Assembly: GCA_900772835.1 (NCBI GenBank)
Contig: CAAGSA010000027.1
Location: forward strand, 1-6,894
Reading direction: 5' to 3'
DNA length: 6,894 nucleotides
From: an uncultured Prevotella sp.
GTDB lineage: Bacteria > Bacteroidota > Bacteroidia > Bacteroidales > Bacteroidaceae
The notes beneath the pieces are model-generated. The model was not told where the DNA came from. It saw only the letters and a list, made by a program, of their open reading frames with translations, and did no database searches. This document shows positions 1 to 5,664 of this stretch, one piece after another. A program made the position numbers and the translations under genes. Each line of letters begins with the position of its first letter. Within the stretch, counting starts at the first letter, position 1.

Positions 1-10
1 CGCGCCTCCA

Positions 11-39
11 GCCGCATGGCAAACCTCTGCGGTGTTTTT
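11..39 (+). terminator. possible intrinsic terminator of a gene left of the window
   Basis: GCCGCA (11-16) can pair with TGCGGT (28-33), with GG/CC (18-19 with 24-25) stacking inside and CAAA as the loop. After one G comes a run of five T (35-39). On the plus strand this has the order stem then T-run expected of a Rho-independent terminator. It would serve a plus-strand gene ending before position 1 and converging on the J-domain gene. The stem is short, has an internal mismatch and one G.T pair, so it may be chance. The rest of 1-138 shows no convincing gene. Confidence 0.3.
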
Positions 40-138
40 CATAGTTTTTACGGCTTGAGAATCACCTCAGAGTGTTGCACTTCTATTTGGAAATCGCGAT
101 TGACACACTCATATTCGAGTGATGCAACCGTCGAACGA

Positions 139-828
139 TTAACCGTTGCGCATCTGGCGAAGCAAATCTTTCTGATGCTCCGTCAGATTGGTCGGGAGCT
201 TCACGTTGTAGGTGATAATCATGTCGCCAATGGTACCGTCACCACGGTCATATCCCTTGCCACGCAGACGTACCTTCGTACCGTTCTGCGTTTCCGGCTT
301 TACCTTGAGCTTTATCTTCGAACCGTTGCCGAGCTGGATGATTACTTCGCCGCCAAGTATGGCGGTATAAAGGTCGATGTTCACGTTGGCGTGCATCTCG
401 CCGCTGTTCTGCCGCATATTGGCGTTCGCCGACGAATGCATACGCGACCCCTTGCCGAAGAGGTCTCTGAAGAAATCGGAAAAGCCTCCGCCACCCTGGC
501 TGAAGCCGGAGAAGTCGAAGCCGTCGAAGGGTGAACCATTGCCACCGTAGTAGTATCTGCCGCCATTGGCTGCGCCGCCACCGGCTCCGCCGAATGCGTC
601 GGCCTCCTTCCAGTGCTCACCGTACTGGTCGTATTTCTTCCGCTTTTCCGGGTCGTTGATTACCTCGTATGCCTCGTTCAGAGCCTGGAACTTTGCCTTT
701 GCCTTCGGGTCGTCGGGATGAAGGTCGGGATGGAACTGCTTTGCACGCTTCTGATATGCCTTCTTCACGTCTTTCTGCGGTATAGATTTGTCCACGCCGA
801 GTATCTTGTAATAATCAATAAATGCCAT
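139..828 (-). CDS. cbpA: J-domain co-chaperone, CbpA/DnaJ-like, with a single C-terminal substrate domain
   Basis: The 229-aa cytoplasmic Hsp40 should stimulate the DnaK ATPase and hand over unfolded clients. The J-domain spans about residues 4-70 with the HPD motif at 33-35 and the usual basic helix before it. A Gly/Phe-rich linker follows at about 79-125, including a GGGG stretch and FDGFDFSGF. There is no CxxCxGxG zinc centre, so this is a type II (CbpA-like) protein and not DnaJ itself. Residues about 145-229 resemble the last beta-sandwich of CbpA (GKGYDRGDGTIGDM, then a helical tail). The first of the two usual beta-sandwich domains seems absent, which explains a length well below the roughly 300 aa of E. 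coli CbpA. The start is supported by GGAGGA seven bases upstream. It follows the cob genes after 171 bp. No cobalamin link is implied. No CbpM-like modulator gene is visible in the 138 bp that follow. The symbol is by similarity only. Confidence 0.9.
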   Translation of the reverse strand: MAFIDYYKILGVDKSIPQKDVKKAYQKRAKQFHPDLHPDDPKAKAKFQALNEAYEVINDPEKRKKYDQYGEHWKEADAFGGAGGGAANGGRYYYGGNGSPFDGFDFSGFSQGGGGFSDFFRDLFGKGSRMHSSANANMRQNSGEMHANVNIDLYTAILGGEVIIQLGNGSKIKLKVKPETQNGTKVRLRGKGYDRGDGTIGDMIITYNVKLPTNLTEHQKDLLRQMRNG

Positions 829-835
829 AATGTTA

Positions 836-841
836 TCCTCC
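836..841 (-). promoter_or_regulatory. Shine-Dalgarno of the J-domain gene
   Basis: On the minus strand GGAGGA stands seven bases before the ATG at 828, an ideal match to the anti-SD sequence. It decides the start codon. It stands out because the other starts in this window have A/T-rich leaders with little or no SD, as is usual in Bacteroidota. Confidence 0.75.
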
Positions 842-999
842 GTTTCTTTTGGTTATTAATCTTTATTATCTGCAATGCAAAATGCATGCCGAAAAGCGAT
901 ATACACTTACGTTTTATATGCAAATAAAGTTAAGGCGCAATCTAAAAATCCATTCCAGATGTCTAAACCACACCCTTATGCCTACAACCGCACCCTCCT

Positions 1000-1527
1000 C
1001 TATATCTCTATTTCCTCTATACCACCGTAATCCACGGCATACCGGAAGCATTCTTCCTCGGGGAAGAGTCCGGCATAGATTCCGGCGCAGAGCAGTATTC
1101 CGCAATGTGCGAATATCGCCACATGCTCATATCCACCGGTCTTCAGCTCGTCGAGAAAGGCGGCCAAACGCCTGTATACGTCAGGGAAGCTTTCGCCGTT
1201 TGTCGCCGCCACGTGCATATAGTCGTCATACCACTTCTGCAGGTTATCGTCCTTGATGTCGTCGTAGCGCTGCATCTCCCAGCTGCCCATGTTTATCTCC
1301 ATGAGCCTGTCGTCGGTAGTATAGTCGGTATAACCACAATACTCAGCCAGCAGGCGTGCCCTTGTAAGGGGCGATGCGAACACCTTGTCGAATTTCTTTC
1401 CGAGCAGACTGCGCCTTGTACGCTCTGCCTCTTCGGGGAAAGTGGCTGCCACAGGAACATCCGTCTGCCCGTAGCAGACACCCTTCGGCACATCCACGCT
1501 TGTATGTCTGATAAGAGTAACTTTCAT
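1000..1527 (-). CDS. cobC: histidine phosphatase, probable alpha-ribazole phosphatase
   Basis: The 175-aa protein belongs to the histidine phosphatase (phosphoglycerate mutase-like) superfamily. The catalytic LIRHT motif is at residues 5-9, with His8 as the predicted phosphorylated residue. Arg56 and Arg58 in SPLTRAR, acidic Glu77 in LMEINMGSWE, and the second catalytic His141 in IFAHCG complete the phosphate pocket. Family members in cob clusters dephosphorylate alpha-ribazole 5'-phosphate or adenosylcobalamin 5'-phosphate as the last step of nucleotide-loop assembly. The family is promiscuous and sequence alone does not prove the substrate. The assignment rests on its place 19 nt after cobS. 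Length is a little below E. coli CobC (about 200 aa) but all core motifs are present. No terminator is visible after its stop, so read-through into the J-domain gene is possible. Confidence 0.88.
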   Translation of the reverse strand: MKVTLIRHTSVDVPKGVCYGQTDVPVAATFPEEAERTRRSLLGKKFDKVFASPLTRARLLAEYCGYTDYTTDDRLMEINMGSWEMQRYDDIKDDNLQKWYDDYMHVAATNGESFPDVYRRLAAFLDELKTGGYEHVAIFAHCGILLCAGIYAGLFPEEECFRYAVDYGGIEEIEI

Positions 1528-1546
1528 TTCTACGGATTATTCGTTT

Positions 1547-2392
1547 TTACAGGAAATCAATACTGAGACTTACGCCACTGAGCGCGGCTGCCTTCATGGC
1601 ATTCGACCAAAGCACAGCCACGGCAATGTATACCGAAAGCTCGGTGAGCAGGAACAGCGCCCCACAGCAGTCGCCGGTATATCCGTGCAGCCGCTTCCAT
1701 ATCATGAGATAAAGGAAATACATCACGACGCACGGCGCGAACACTACTACGCTCCAATCCAGCACGTTGCCGGCGAAATAGAGGAACACGGCGAGCGGCA
1801 GCAGTCCCTGCACGGCAAGGCTGATTCCGGCGCTCAGGTTCATCCTGCGGTATATGTTTCTGGCCTTCGACTGCTCTTCGGTCCTGGCATAGGGCATCAT
1901 CTGGATAATCTGTCCGGCTATCATCTTGGCGTAGGGATCGGCGGCAAACACCGTGAGCGCGGCGAGCTTCGGCGGCAGCGACGACAGACAGACAAAGAGC
2001 AGCAACTCGTAGAACACGATGCCAAGCACACCGTACGTCCCGATACGCGAATCCTTCATGATGTCGAGGATTCGCTGCCGGTCGGTACCACCGCCGCCGA
2101 ATCCGTCGACGAAGTCGGTGAGCCCATCCTCATGCAGTGCCCCCGTCATCATCACCCTGGCGAGAACTGCGCACACTATGGCGAGCTGATACGGCATACA
2201 CATTGCCCCGAAATATATCACCATGGCCACGACGCCACCAGTAAGCCAACCCACGATGGGCCAATATTCCACCACAGCCTTATACGAATCCTTCGGCGGC
2301 TGGTATATGCGCCAGAAGGGCAGACGGGTAAAAAATATCAGCGCCGCCCACACGTTCTGCCACCATTTAGAAGTATTTTGTAATATTTGCAT
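1547..2392 (-). CDS. cobS: adenosylcobinamide-GDP ribazoletransferase (cobalamin synthase)
   Basis: This 281-aa integral inner-membrane enzyme joins adenosylcobinamide-GDP to alpha-ribazole (or its 5'-phosphate), giving adenosylcobalamin (or its phosphate) and GMP. The family signature is clear: GALHEDGLTDFVDGFGGGG at about 84-102, whose acidic residues are thought to bind Mg2+, followed by DRQRILDIMKDSRIGTYG (104-121). A second conserved GYTGDCCGA lies at 237-245. Hydrophobic stretches at about 46-66, 68-84, 120-137, 188-208, 212-231 and 246-263 fit a polytopic membrane protein. The start lies 26 nt inside the end of cobT. No other Met occurs before residue 57, and the N-terminal WAALIFFTRLPFW stretch is typical of the family, so the early start is right. 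Somewhat longer than E. coli CobS (about 247 aa). The overlap suggests translational coupling with cobT. Confidence 0.96.
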   Translation of the reverse strand: MQILQNTSKWWQNVWAALIFFTRLPFWRIYQPPKDSYKAVVEYWPIVGWLTGGVVAMVIYFGAMCMPYQLAIVCAVLARVMMTGALHEDGLTDFVDGFGGGGTDRQRILDIMKDSRIGTYGVLGIVFYELLLFVCLSSLPPKLAALTVFAADPYAKMIAGQIIQMMPYARTEEQSKARNIYRRMNLSAGISLAVQGLLPLAVFLYFAGNVLDWSVVVFAPCVVMYFLYLMIWKRLHGYTGDCCGALFLLTELSVYIAVAVLWSNAMKAAALSGVSLSIDFL

Positions 2393-3413
2393 TCTGGAAA
2401 TTGTTCATTTCGTTAATCATCCTCACACTGCTCTCTATTATCGGATAGGCACAAAGCGCACCTGTCCCCTCGCCCAGACGCATGCCGAGGTTCAGCAGCG
2501 GCATGGCATCCATCAGCGAGAGCATCCTGGCATGGGCGTGCTCGTCGCCGCAATGCCCGAACACGGCATAATGGAGCACTGCCGGGCAAAGGCGGCTCGC
2601 CGCAAGCATGCAGGCACTCATGATGAATCCGTCCACCATTACGAGCATTCGCCTTTCGGCTGCCCTGAGCATCGCACCGATGGCTCCCACCATCTCGAAA
2701 CCGCCGAAATAGCGCACCACGTCGGCTACGCCGGCATACGGACACACGGCATTGAATCTCTCAACCGACTGCCGCAGCACCTCATATTTGTGTCCGAGCT
2801 GACTGCCCGAAACGCCCGACCCGGCACCCACGCATTCGTCGAGCGGCACTTCTCCGAACAGATGCAGCCAGATGCTCGACGGCGATGTGTTGGCAATACC
2901 CATTTCGCCGATGCATATCACGTTGCAACCGTCGGCAGCGCATTCGTCAACAAGCTGTGCACCATAGCGCAGAGCCTGGTCCATTTCCCCGACACTCATT
3001 GCGGGACCGTTGAGGAAATCCCCCGTGCCGCGTGCGACTTTCATATTTCTTATTGCCGGATATGCCGACAAGTCGTAATCCACGCCAAGGTCAACAATCC
3101 TCAAGTCGAAGCCGTGCTGCCGGCAGAACATGTTCACTCCGCCGCCACCGCGCGTGAAGTTTATCATCTGCTGCCACGTAACGTCGCGCGGCGACAGGCT
3201 GACGCCCTCACGCTCTATGCCGTGGTCGCCGCCGAGCAACAGATGGCAAGGGTGCGACAGCTTCGGTGTAAGCGTCTGCTGCACGAGGCATATCTGCATG
3301 GCAAGTTTCTCAAGCACTCCGAGCGACCCCTTGGGCTTGTTCAGATTGTCTATCTTTTCCTGTATCCCAGCCCGCATTCCATTGTCGGGACTTAAAATAT
3401 CAAATTCTATCAT
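2367..3413 (-). CDS. cobT: nicotinate-nucleotide--dimethylbenzimidazole phosphoribosyltransferase
   Basis: The 348-aa cytoplasmic enzyme transfers the phosphoribosyl group of nicotinate mononucleotide to the lower-ligand base (5,6-dimethylbenzimidazole or a related base), giving alpha-ribazole 5'-phosphate. Family marks in order: NKPKGSLG at 25-32, LLLGGDHGI at 58-66, the glycine-rich FTRGGGGVN at 86-94, GEMGIANTSPSS at 169-180, and RLGEGTGA at 312-319. Glu315 in the last motif aligns with the catalytic Glu of Salmonella CobT. Length is normal. It lies 55 nt after cobU and overlaps cobS by 26 nt, so it is almost certainly co-transcribed with both. The base specificity cannot be read from the sequence. 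The opposite strand is open over much of this gene, but that frame is a shadow. Confidence 0.96.
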   Translation of the reverse strand: MIEFDILSPDNGMRAGIQEKIDNLNKPKGSLGVLEKLAMQICLVQQTLTPKLSHPCHLLLGGDHGIEREGVSLSPRDVTWQQMINFTRGGGGVNMFCRQHGFDLRIVDLGVDYDLSAYPAIRNMKVARGTGDFLNGPAMSVGEMDQALRYGAQLVDECAADGCNVICIGEMGIANTSPSSIWLHLFGEVPLDECVGAGSGVSGSQLGHKYEVLRQSVERFNAVCPYAGVADVVRYFGGFEMVGAIGAMLRAAERRMLVMVDGFIMSACMLAASRLCPAVLHYAVFGHCGDEHAHARMLSLMDAMPLLNLGMRLGEGTGALCAYPIIESSVRMINEMNNFQNANITKYF

Positions 3414-3426
3414 ATCTGCAATTCAT

Positions 3427-3444
3427 TATATATATGTGTGTGTA
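3427..3444. repeat. alternating TA/TG dinucleotide tract before cobT
   Basis: Four TA units run into four TG units, an 18-base alternating pyrimidine-purine tract. It sits in the 55-nt cobU-cobT gap, about 13 bases upstream of the cobT ATG on the minus strand. Slippage here would change spacing in the untranslated leader but would not shift a reading frame. It may simply be an A/T-rich initiation region. Confidence 0.6.
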
Positions 3445-3468
3445 ATATGTCATAGCCAAGACATCCGG

Positions 3469-3993
3469 TCATTTTATCTTCACGGGAATGCCACTGACGG
3501 CAAGGTACACGTCGTCCGCCTTCGCCGCCACATACTGGTTCATCCAACCGAGCAAATCCGTGAAGCGGCGCTGCACTCTGTTCTCGCTCACTCCACCGCT
3601 GCCAATCTCGTTGGTCACAAAGATAAACGTGGCATCCTGGGCTGTGAATTTATCAAACTCCGCCTTAACCCTACCGAGCACCTCGTCGATGTCGGGATCA
3701 TCGTTCCCGTTTCCTGCATCGAAATAGAAATTTGTACACCATAGAGTAAGACAATCCACCAGTGCCACCTTATTATATATATTTATGTCGCCGAGATTGC
3801 GCTCCTCCTCGATGTTCGTCCACTGCTCCCCGCGCCGCGCCTTGTGGCGCTCCACTCTCTGCCGGAACTCCTCGTCCCATACGTGCGCCGTTGCAACATA
3901 CACGGGATTGTCGCTCAGGCTCAAAGCCAAACGCTCTGCAAAGGCGCTCTTCCCCGACCTTTGTCCTCCGGTTATAAGAATTATTCGTTTCAT
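3469..3993 (-). CDS. cobU: bifunctional adenosylcobinamide kinase / adenosylcobinamide-phosphate guanylyltransferase
   Basis: The 174-aa cytoplasmic enzyme first phosphorylates adenosylcobinamide with a nucleoside triphosphate, then transfers GMP from GTP to give adenosylcobinamide-GDP, the substrate of CobS. The P-loop GGQRSGKS is at residues 9-16, right after the first beta-strand (IILIT). YVATAHVWDEEFRQRVERHKARRG at about 32-55 matches the family's ATxxxxDxEmxxRIxxHxxxR block. His50 there lies in the conserved RIxxH position next to the guanylylated histidine region. VTNEIGSGGVSENRVQRRF (about 125-143) and the ending VSGIPVKIK are also diagnostic. Length is normal. It is the first gene of the cobUTSC cluster, and a perfect -7 element lies only five bases before the ATG. 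The gene is divergent from the OmpA-family gene. Confidence 0.96.
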   Translation of the reverse strand: MKRIILITGGQRSGKSAFAERLALSLSDNPVYVATAHVWDEEFRQRVERHKARRGEQWTNIEEERNLGDINIYNKVALVDCLTLWCTNFYFDAGNGNDDPDIDEVLGRVKAEFDKFTAQDATFIFVTNEIGSGGVSENRVQRRFTDLLGWMNQYVAAKADDVYLAVSGIPVKIK

Positions 3994-3998
3994 AGGTG

Positions 3999-4006
3999 CA
4001 AAATTA
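3999..4006 (-). promoter_or_regulatory. candidate -7 promoter element of the cob operon
   Basis: On the minus strand this reads TAATTTTG, a full match to the Bacteroidota -7 consensus TAnnTTTG. Only CACCT separates it from the cobU ATG, so transcription would start at or within a few bases of the start codon. No good TTTG -33 element lies 19-21 bp upstream, so the promoter is weak, activated, or not used. It is the only full CAAAnnTA match in the cobU-ompA intergenic region. Confidence 0.5.
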
Positions 4007-4111
4007 GTAAAAACAATTCAGAAACGCCCATATTGAAGCTATCATTGTGCATCTATATATTTAAAATATGTATATACGTCTTTTTGTAGCTAAAATCATA
4101 CTATATTTCCG

Positions 4112-4133
4112 TTTCACATCTCCTTATGTCAAA
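4112..4133. promoter_or_regulatory. operator-like inverted repeat upstream of the OmpA-family promoter
   Basis: TTTCACAT (4112-4119) and ATGTCAAA (4126-4133) form an inverted repeat with seven of eight positions matching around a six-base spacer (CTCCTT). It ends five bases before the predicted -33 element of the OmpA-family gene, where an activator would bind. The surrounding DNA is A/T-rich, so chance is a real alternative. Confidence 0.3.
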
Positions 4134-4138
4134 AAAAG

Positions 4139-4170
4139 TTTGGATATTTCAAATAAATAATGTTACTTTG
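4139..4170 (+). promoter_or_regulatory. promoter of the OmpA-family gene
   Basis: A -33 element TTTG (4139-4142) and a -7 element TTACTTTG (4163-4170) are separated by 20 bp. This fits the Bacteroidota housekeeping consensus (TTTG, 19-21 bp, TAnnTTTG) with one mismatch in the -7 box. Transcription should start near 4175, leaving an A/T-rich untranslated leader of about 60 nt before the ATG at 4236. Confidence 0.7.
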
Positions 4171-4235
4171 CACTACTTTTTTAAAGAAACATATAAAGAT
4201 AAAGTCAAATTAATATTATTTTAAATTTTAAGGAC

Positions 4236-5447
4236 ATGAAGAAAATCTTTACGTTGTGCGCTGCTGCCGTGTTGGCAGTATCAGCAACAGCTCAGACAGT
4301 AACTGAGTCTAAGACATTCGACAATTGGTACATTGGTGTTAACGGTGGTGTAGCAACTGGCATTCACCCTTCACAGCTGGGCTGCGGCGGTAGCTGGGCA
4401 AAAGACATCACCCCTAACGCAGGTCTCCGCATCGGCCGCTATTTCACACCGGTGTTCGGTCTCGCTGCTGAGAGCAATGTTTATTTCGCTGACCTCCACC
4501 ATGCAGGTCGCACAGGAAACAACCTGTTTGGCAACATTACCAAAACGGTTGTTACTTCAATGAACACTTCATTGATTGCAACAATCAACTTCACCAACTG
4601 GTTCGGTGGATACAAGGGCGCTCCCCGCACATTCGAGGTAAGCGGAGTTTACGGTTTCGGTTGGGGCCACGTATTCGGCGGCGTTGACGGAGCACGCTAC
4701 TACGCTAACCGTTGGAACTCTTGCGACAAGAAGGACTTCGCCACATCAAAGGCCGGTCTCGACTTCGCATTCAACCTCGGCAAGGCAAAGGCTTGGCAGA
4801 TTTACGTTGAGCCATCAGTAGTATGGAACATCGAGGGTGCACAGAAGGGCGTACGCTACGATGCAAACTACGCTGATTTCCAGCTCAACGCCGGTGTTGT
4901 ATACAAGTTCAAGAACTCTAACGGCACACACAACTTCACTATCGCACAGCTCCGCGACCAGTCTGAAATCGACGGTTTGAACGCCAAGATCAACGACCTG
5001 CGTAGCGACCTGAACGGCAAGGATTCAGAAATCGCAGCCAAGAACCGCCAGATTGAGGACCTGCAGAACGCTCTGAGCGAGTGCCAGAAGACTCCTAAGT
5101 ACGTGAAGCCAGCAACTGCAACAAACCTGCAGCCTACAGTAATCTTCCGTCAGGGCAAGTCTGTAGTGGACAACTCTCAGATGGCAAACATCGAGCTCAT
5201 CGCACAGTATATGAAGAACCACAAGGACGCTAAGGTTGAGATCAAGGGTTACGCTTCACCAGAGGGTAGCGCAGAGCTGAACCAGAAGCTCTCTCAGGCT
5301 CGTGCAGAGGCTGTAAAGACAATCCTCGTGAAGAAGCACAAGATTGCAGCTGACCGTCTGACAGCAACAGGTATGGGTGCTACCGACAAGCTCTTCGAGC
5401 AGGTAGAGTTCAACCGCGTTGCCACATTCAACGACAATGCAAAATAA
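4236..5447 (+). CDS. OmpA-family outer-membrane protein (beta-barrel plus OmpA-like domain)
   Basis: This 403-aa envelope protein probably ties the outer membrane to the cell wall. Residues 1-19 are a signal peptide (KK, then a hydrophobic core, then ATA before Gln20). Residues about 25-226 alternate aromatic and polar strands (for example WYIGVNGGVA, YGFGWGHVFGG, FQLNAGVVYKF), typical of an outer-membrane beta-barrel. About 234-283 is a heptad-like coiled coil (LNAKINDLRSDLNGKDSEI and following). About 300-400 is an OmpA-like domain with VIFRQGKS, IKGYASPEGS (336-345) and LSQARAEAV (352-360). Arg356 matches the peptidoglycan-binding Arg of E. coli OmpA, but the partner Asp position is Ser341. 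Codon use is strongly biased (AAG, AAC, TTC), suggesting high expression. AAGGA lies only one base before the ATG, too close for a normal SD. It is transcribed alone, between its own promoter and a strong terminator. Confidence 0.92.
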   Translation: MKKIFTLCAAAVLAVSATAQTVTESKTFDNWYIGVNGGVATGIHPSQLGCGGSWAKDITPNAGLRIGRYFTPVFGLAAESNVYFADLHHAGRTGNNLFGNITKTVVTSMNTSLIATINFTNWFGGYKGAPRTFEVSGVYGFGWGHVFGGVDGARYYANRWNSCDKKDFATSKAGLDFAFNLGKAKAWQIYVEPSVVWNIEGAQKGVRYDANYADFQLNAGVVYKFKNSNGTHNFTIAQLRDQSEIDGLNAKINDLRSDLNGKDSEIAAKNRQIEDLQNALSECQKTPKYVKPATATNLQPTVIFRQGKSVVDNSQMANIELIAQYMKNHKDAKVEIKGYASPEGSAELNQKLSQARAEAVKTILVKKHKIAADRLTATGMGATDKLFEQVEFNRVATFNDNAK

Positions 5448-5482
5448 TCAGGAAGAAAAAACAAGACTTCTTAAATAAAGGG

Positions 5483-5513
5483 TCCCCGGCGCTCTGTTGC
5501 GTCGGGGATTTTT
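5483..5513 (+). terminator. intrinsic terminator of the OmpA-family gene
   Basis: TCCCCGGCGC (5483-5492) pairs with GCGTCGGGGA (5499-5508) as ten base pairs with one G.T wobble and a six-base loop (TCTGTT). TTTTT (5509-5513) follows at once. It begins 36 bases after the stop codon and separates this gene from infC, which has its own promoter. Confidence 0.93.
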
Positions 5514-5606
5514 ATTGCAAAAACACAAACACAAGCGCGACAAAGCACAGAAAACGCCATAATACTTTGATATTTCAAGAGATAGAGTGGAAAAAAGACA
5601 AAATAA

Positions 5607-5626
5607 TTTTGCAGGTTACCGCAAAA
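5607..5626. promoter_or_regulatory. dyad inside the infC promoter
   Basis: TTTTGC (5607-5612) and GCAAAA (5621-5626) are a perfect inverted repeat, with GGT/ACC (5614-5616, 5618-5620) continuing the symmetry inside; only A5613 and T5617 are unpaired. It covers the -33 TTTG and most of the spacer up to the -7 box, an operator-like position where a bound protein would block RNA polymerase. Confidence 0.4.
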
Positions 5627-5639
5627 AGTAGTAACTTTG
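5608..5639 (+). promoter_or_regulatory. promoter of the infC-rpmI-rplT operon
   Basis: TTTG (5608-5611), exactly 20 bp, then TAACTTTG (5632-5639) is a perfect match to the Bacteroidota consensus. Transcription should start at about 5643-5646, giving an infC leader of only about 20 nt. A second full -7 octamer, TAATTTTG at 5604-5611, overlaps the -33 element but has no -33 partner of its own. No further TAnnTTTG match occurs before rpmI, so all three genes probably depend on this promoter. Confidence 0.82.
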
Positions 5640-5664
5640 CAGCCGCTAAACGTAAAATAGCCGA

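Noticed and set aside
1..42. A minus-strand ATG at 42 (MKNTAEVCHAAGGA, running off the edge), or one at 17 with AGAGG upstream
   Set aside because: Only 14 or 5 codons are visible, neither matches a family I know, including CbpM, and the stretch also forms a plus-strand terminator-like hairpin. Too little to call.
92..101. Ten-base palindrome AATCGCGATT after the J-domain gene
   Set aside because: Isolated, with no spacer, T-run or second copy; no support for an operator or terminator.
16..534. A 172-codon plus-strand open frame across the end of the J-domain gene
   Set aside because: Most of it is antisense to the conserved J-domain protein, there is no RBS, and the protein shows no known features.
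872..889. GCAATGC / GCATGC hairpin upstream of the J-domain gene
   Set aside because: Six pairs with a bulged A, no T-run and no promoter partner; AT-rich intergenic DNA gives such hairpins by chance.
1685..2383. A 232-codon plus-strand open frame opposite cobS
   Set aside because: The product lacks membrane segments or motifs and is rich in His, and cobS on the other strand is unmistakable. It is a shadow frame.
2223..3395. A 390-codon open frame on the plus strand opposite cobT
   Set aside because: cobT has all its family motifs on the minus strand. The plus-strand frame is rich in His, Arg and Ala with no recognisable domain, as expected when a GC-rich third-position pattern is read in antisense.
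3490..3496. GCCACTG resembling a cobalamin riboswitch B12 box (also at 1574-1580)
   Set aside because: Both lie inside coding sequence, near the ends of cobU and cobS, and on the plus strand, opposite to the cob genes. No surrounding riboswitch helices or downstream plus-strand B12 gene.
3844..3846. Arg49 in CobU at a position that might be the guanylylated His of Salmonella CobU
   Set aside because: The numbering depends on which Met starts the Salmonella protein. The family-wide conserved RIxxH histidine is present as His50, so a loss of function cannot be claimed.
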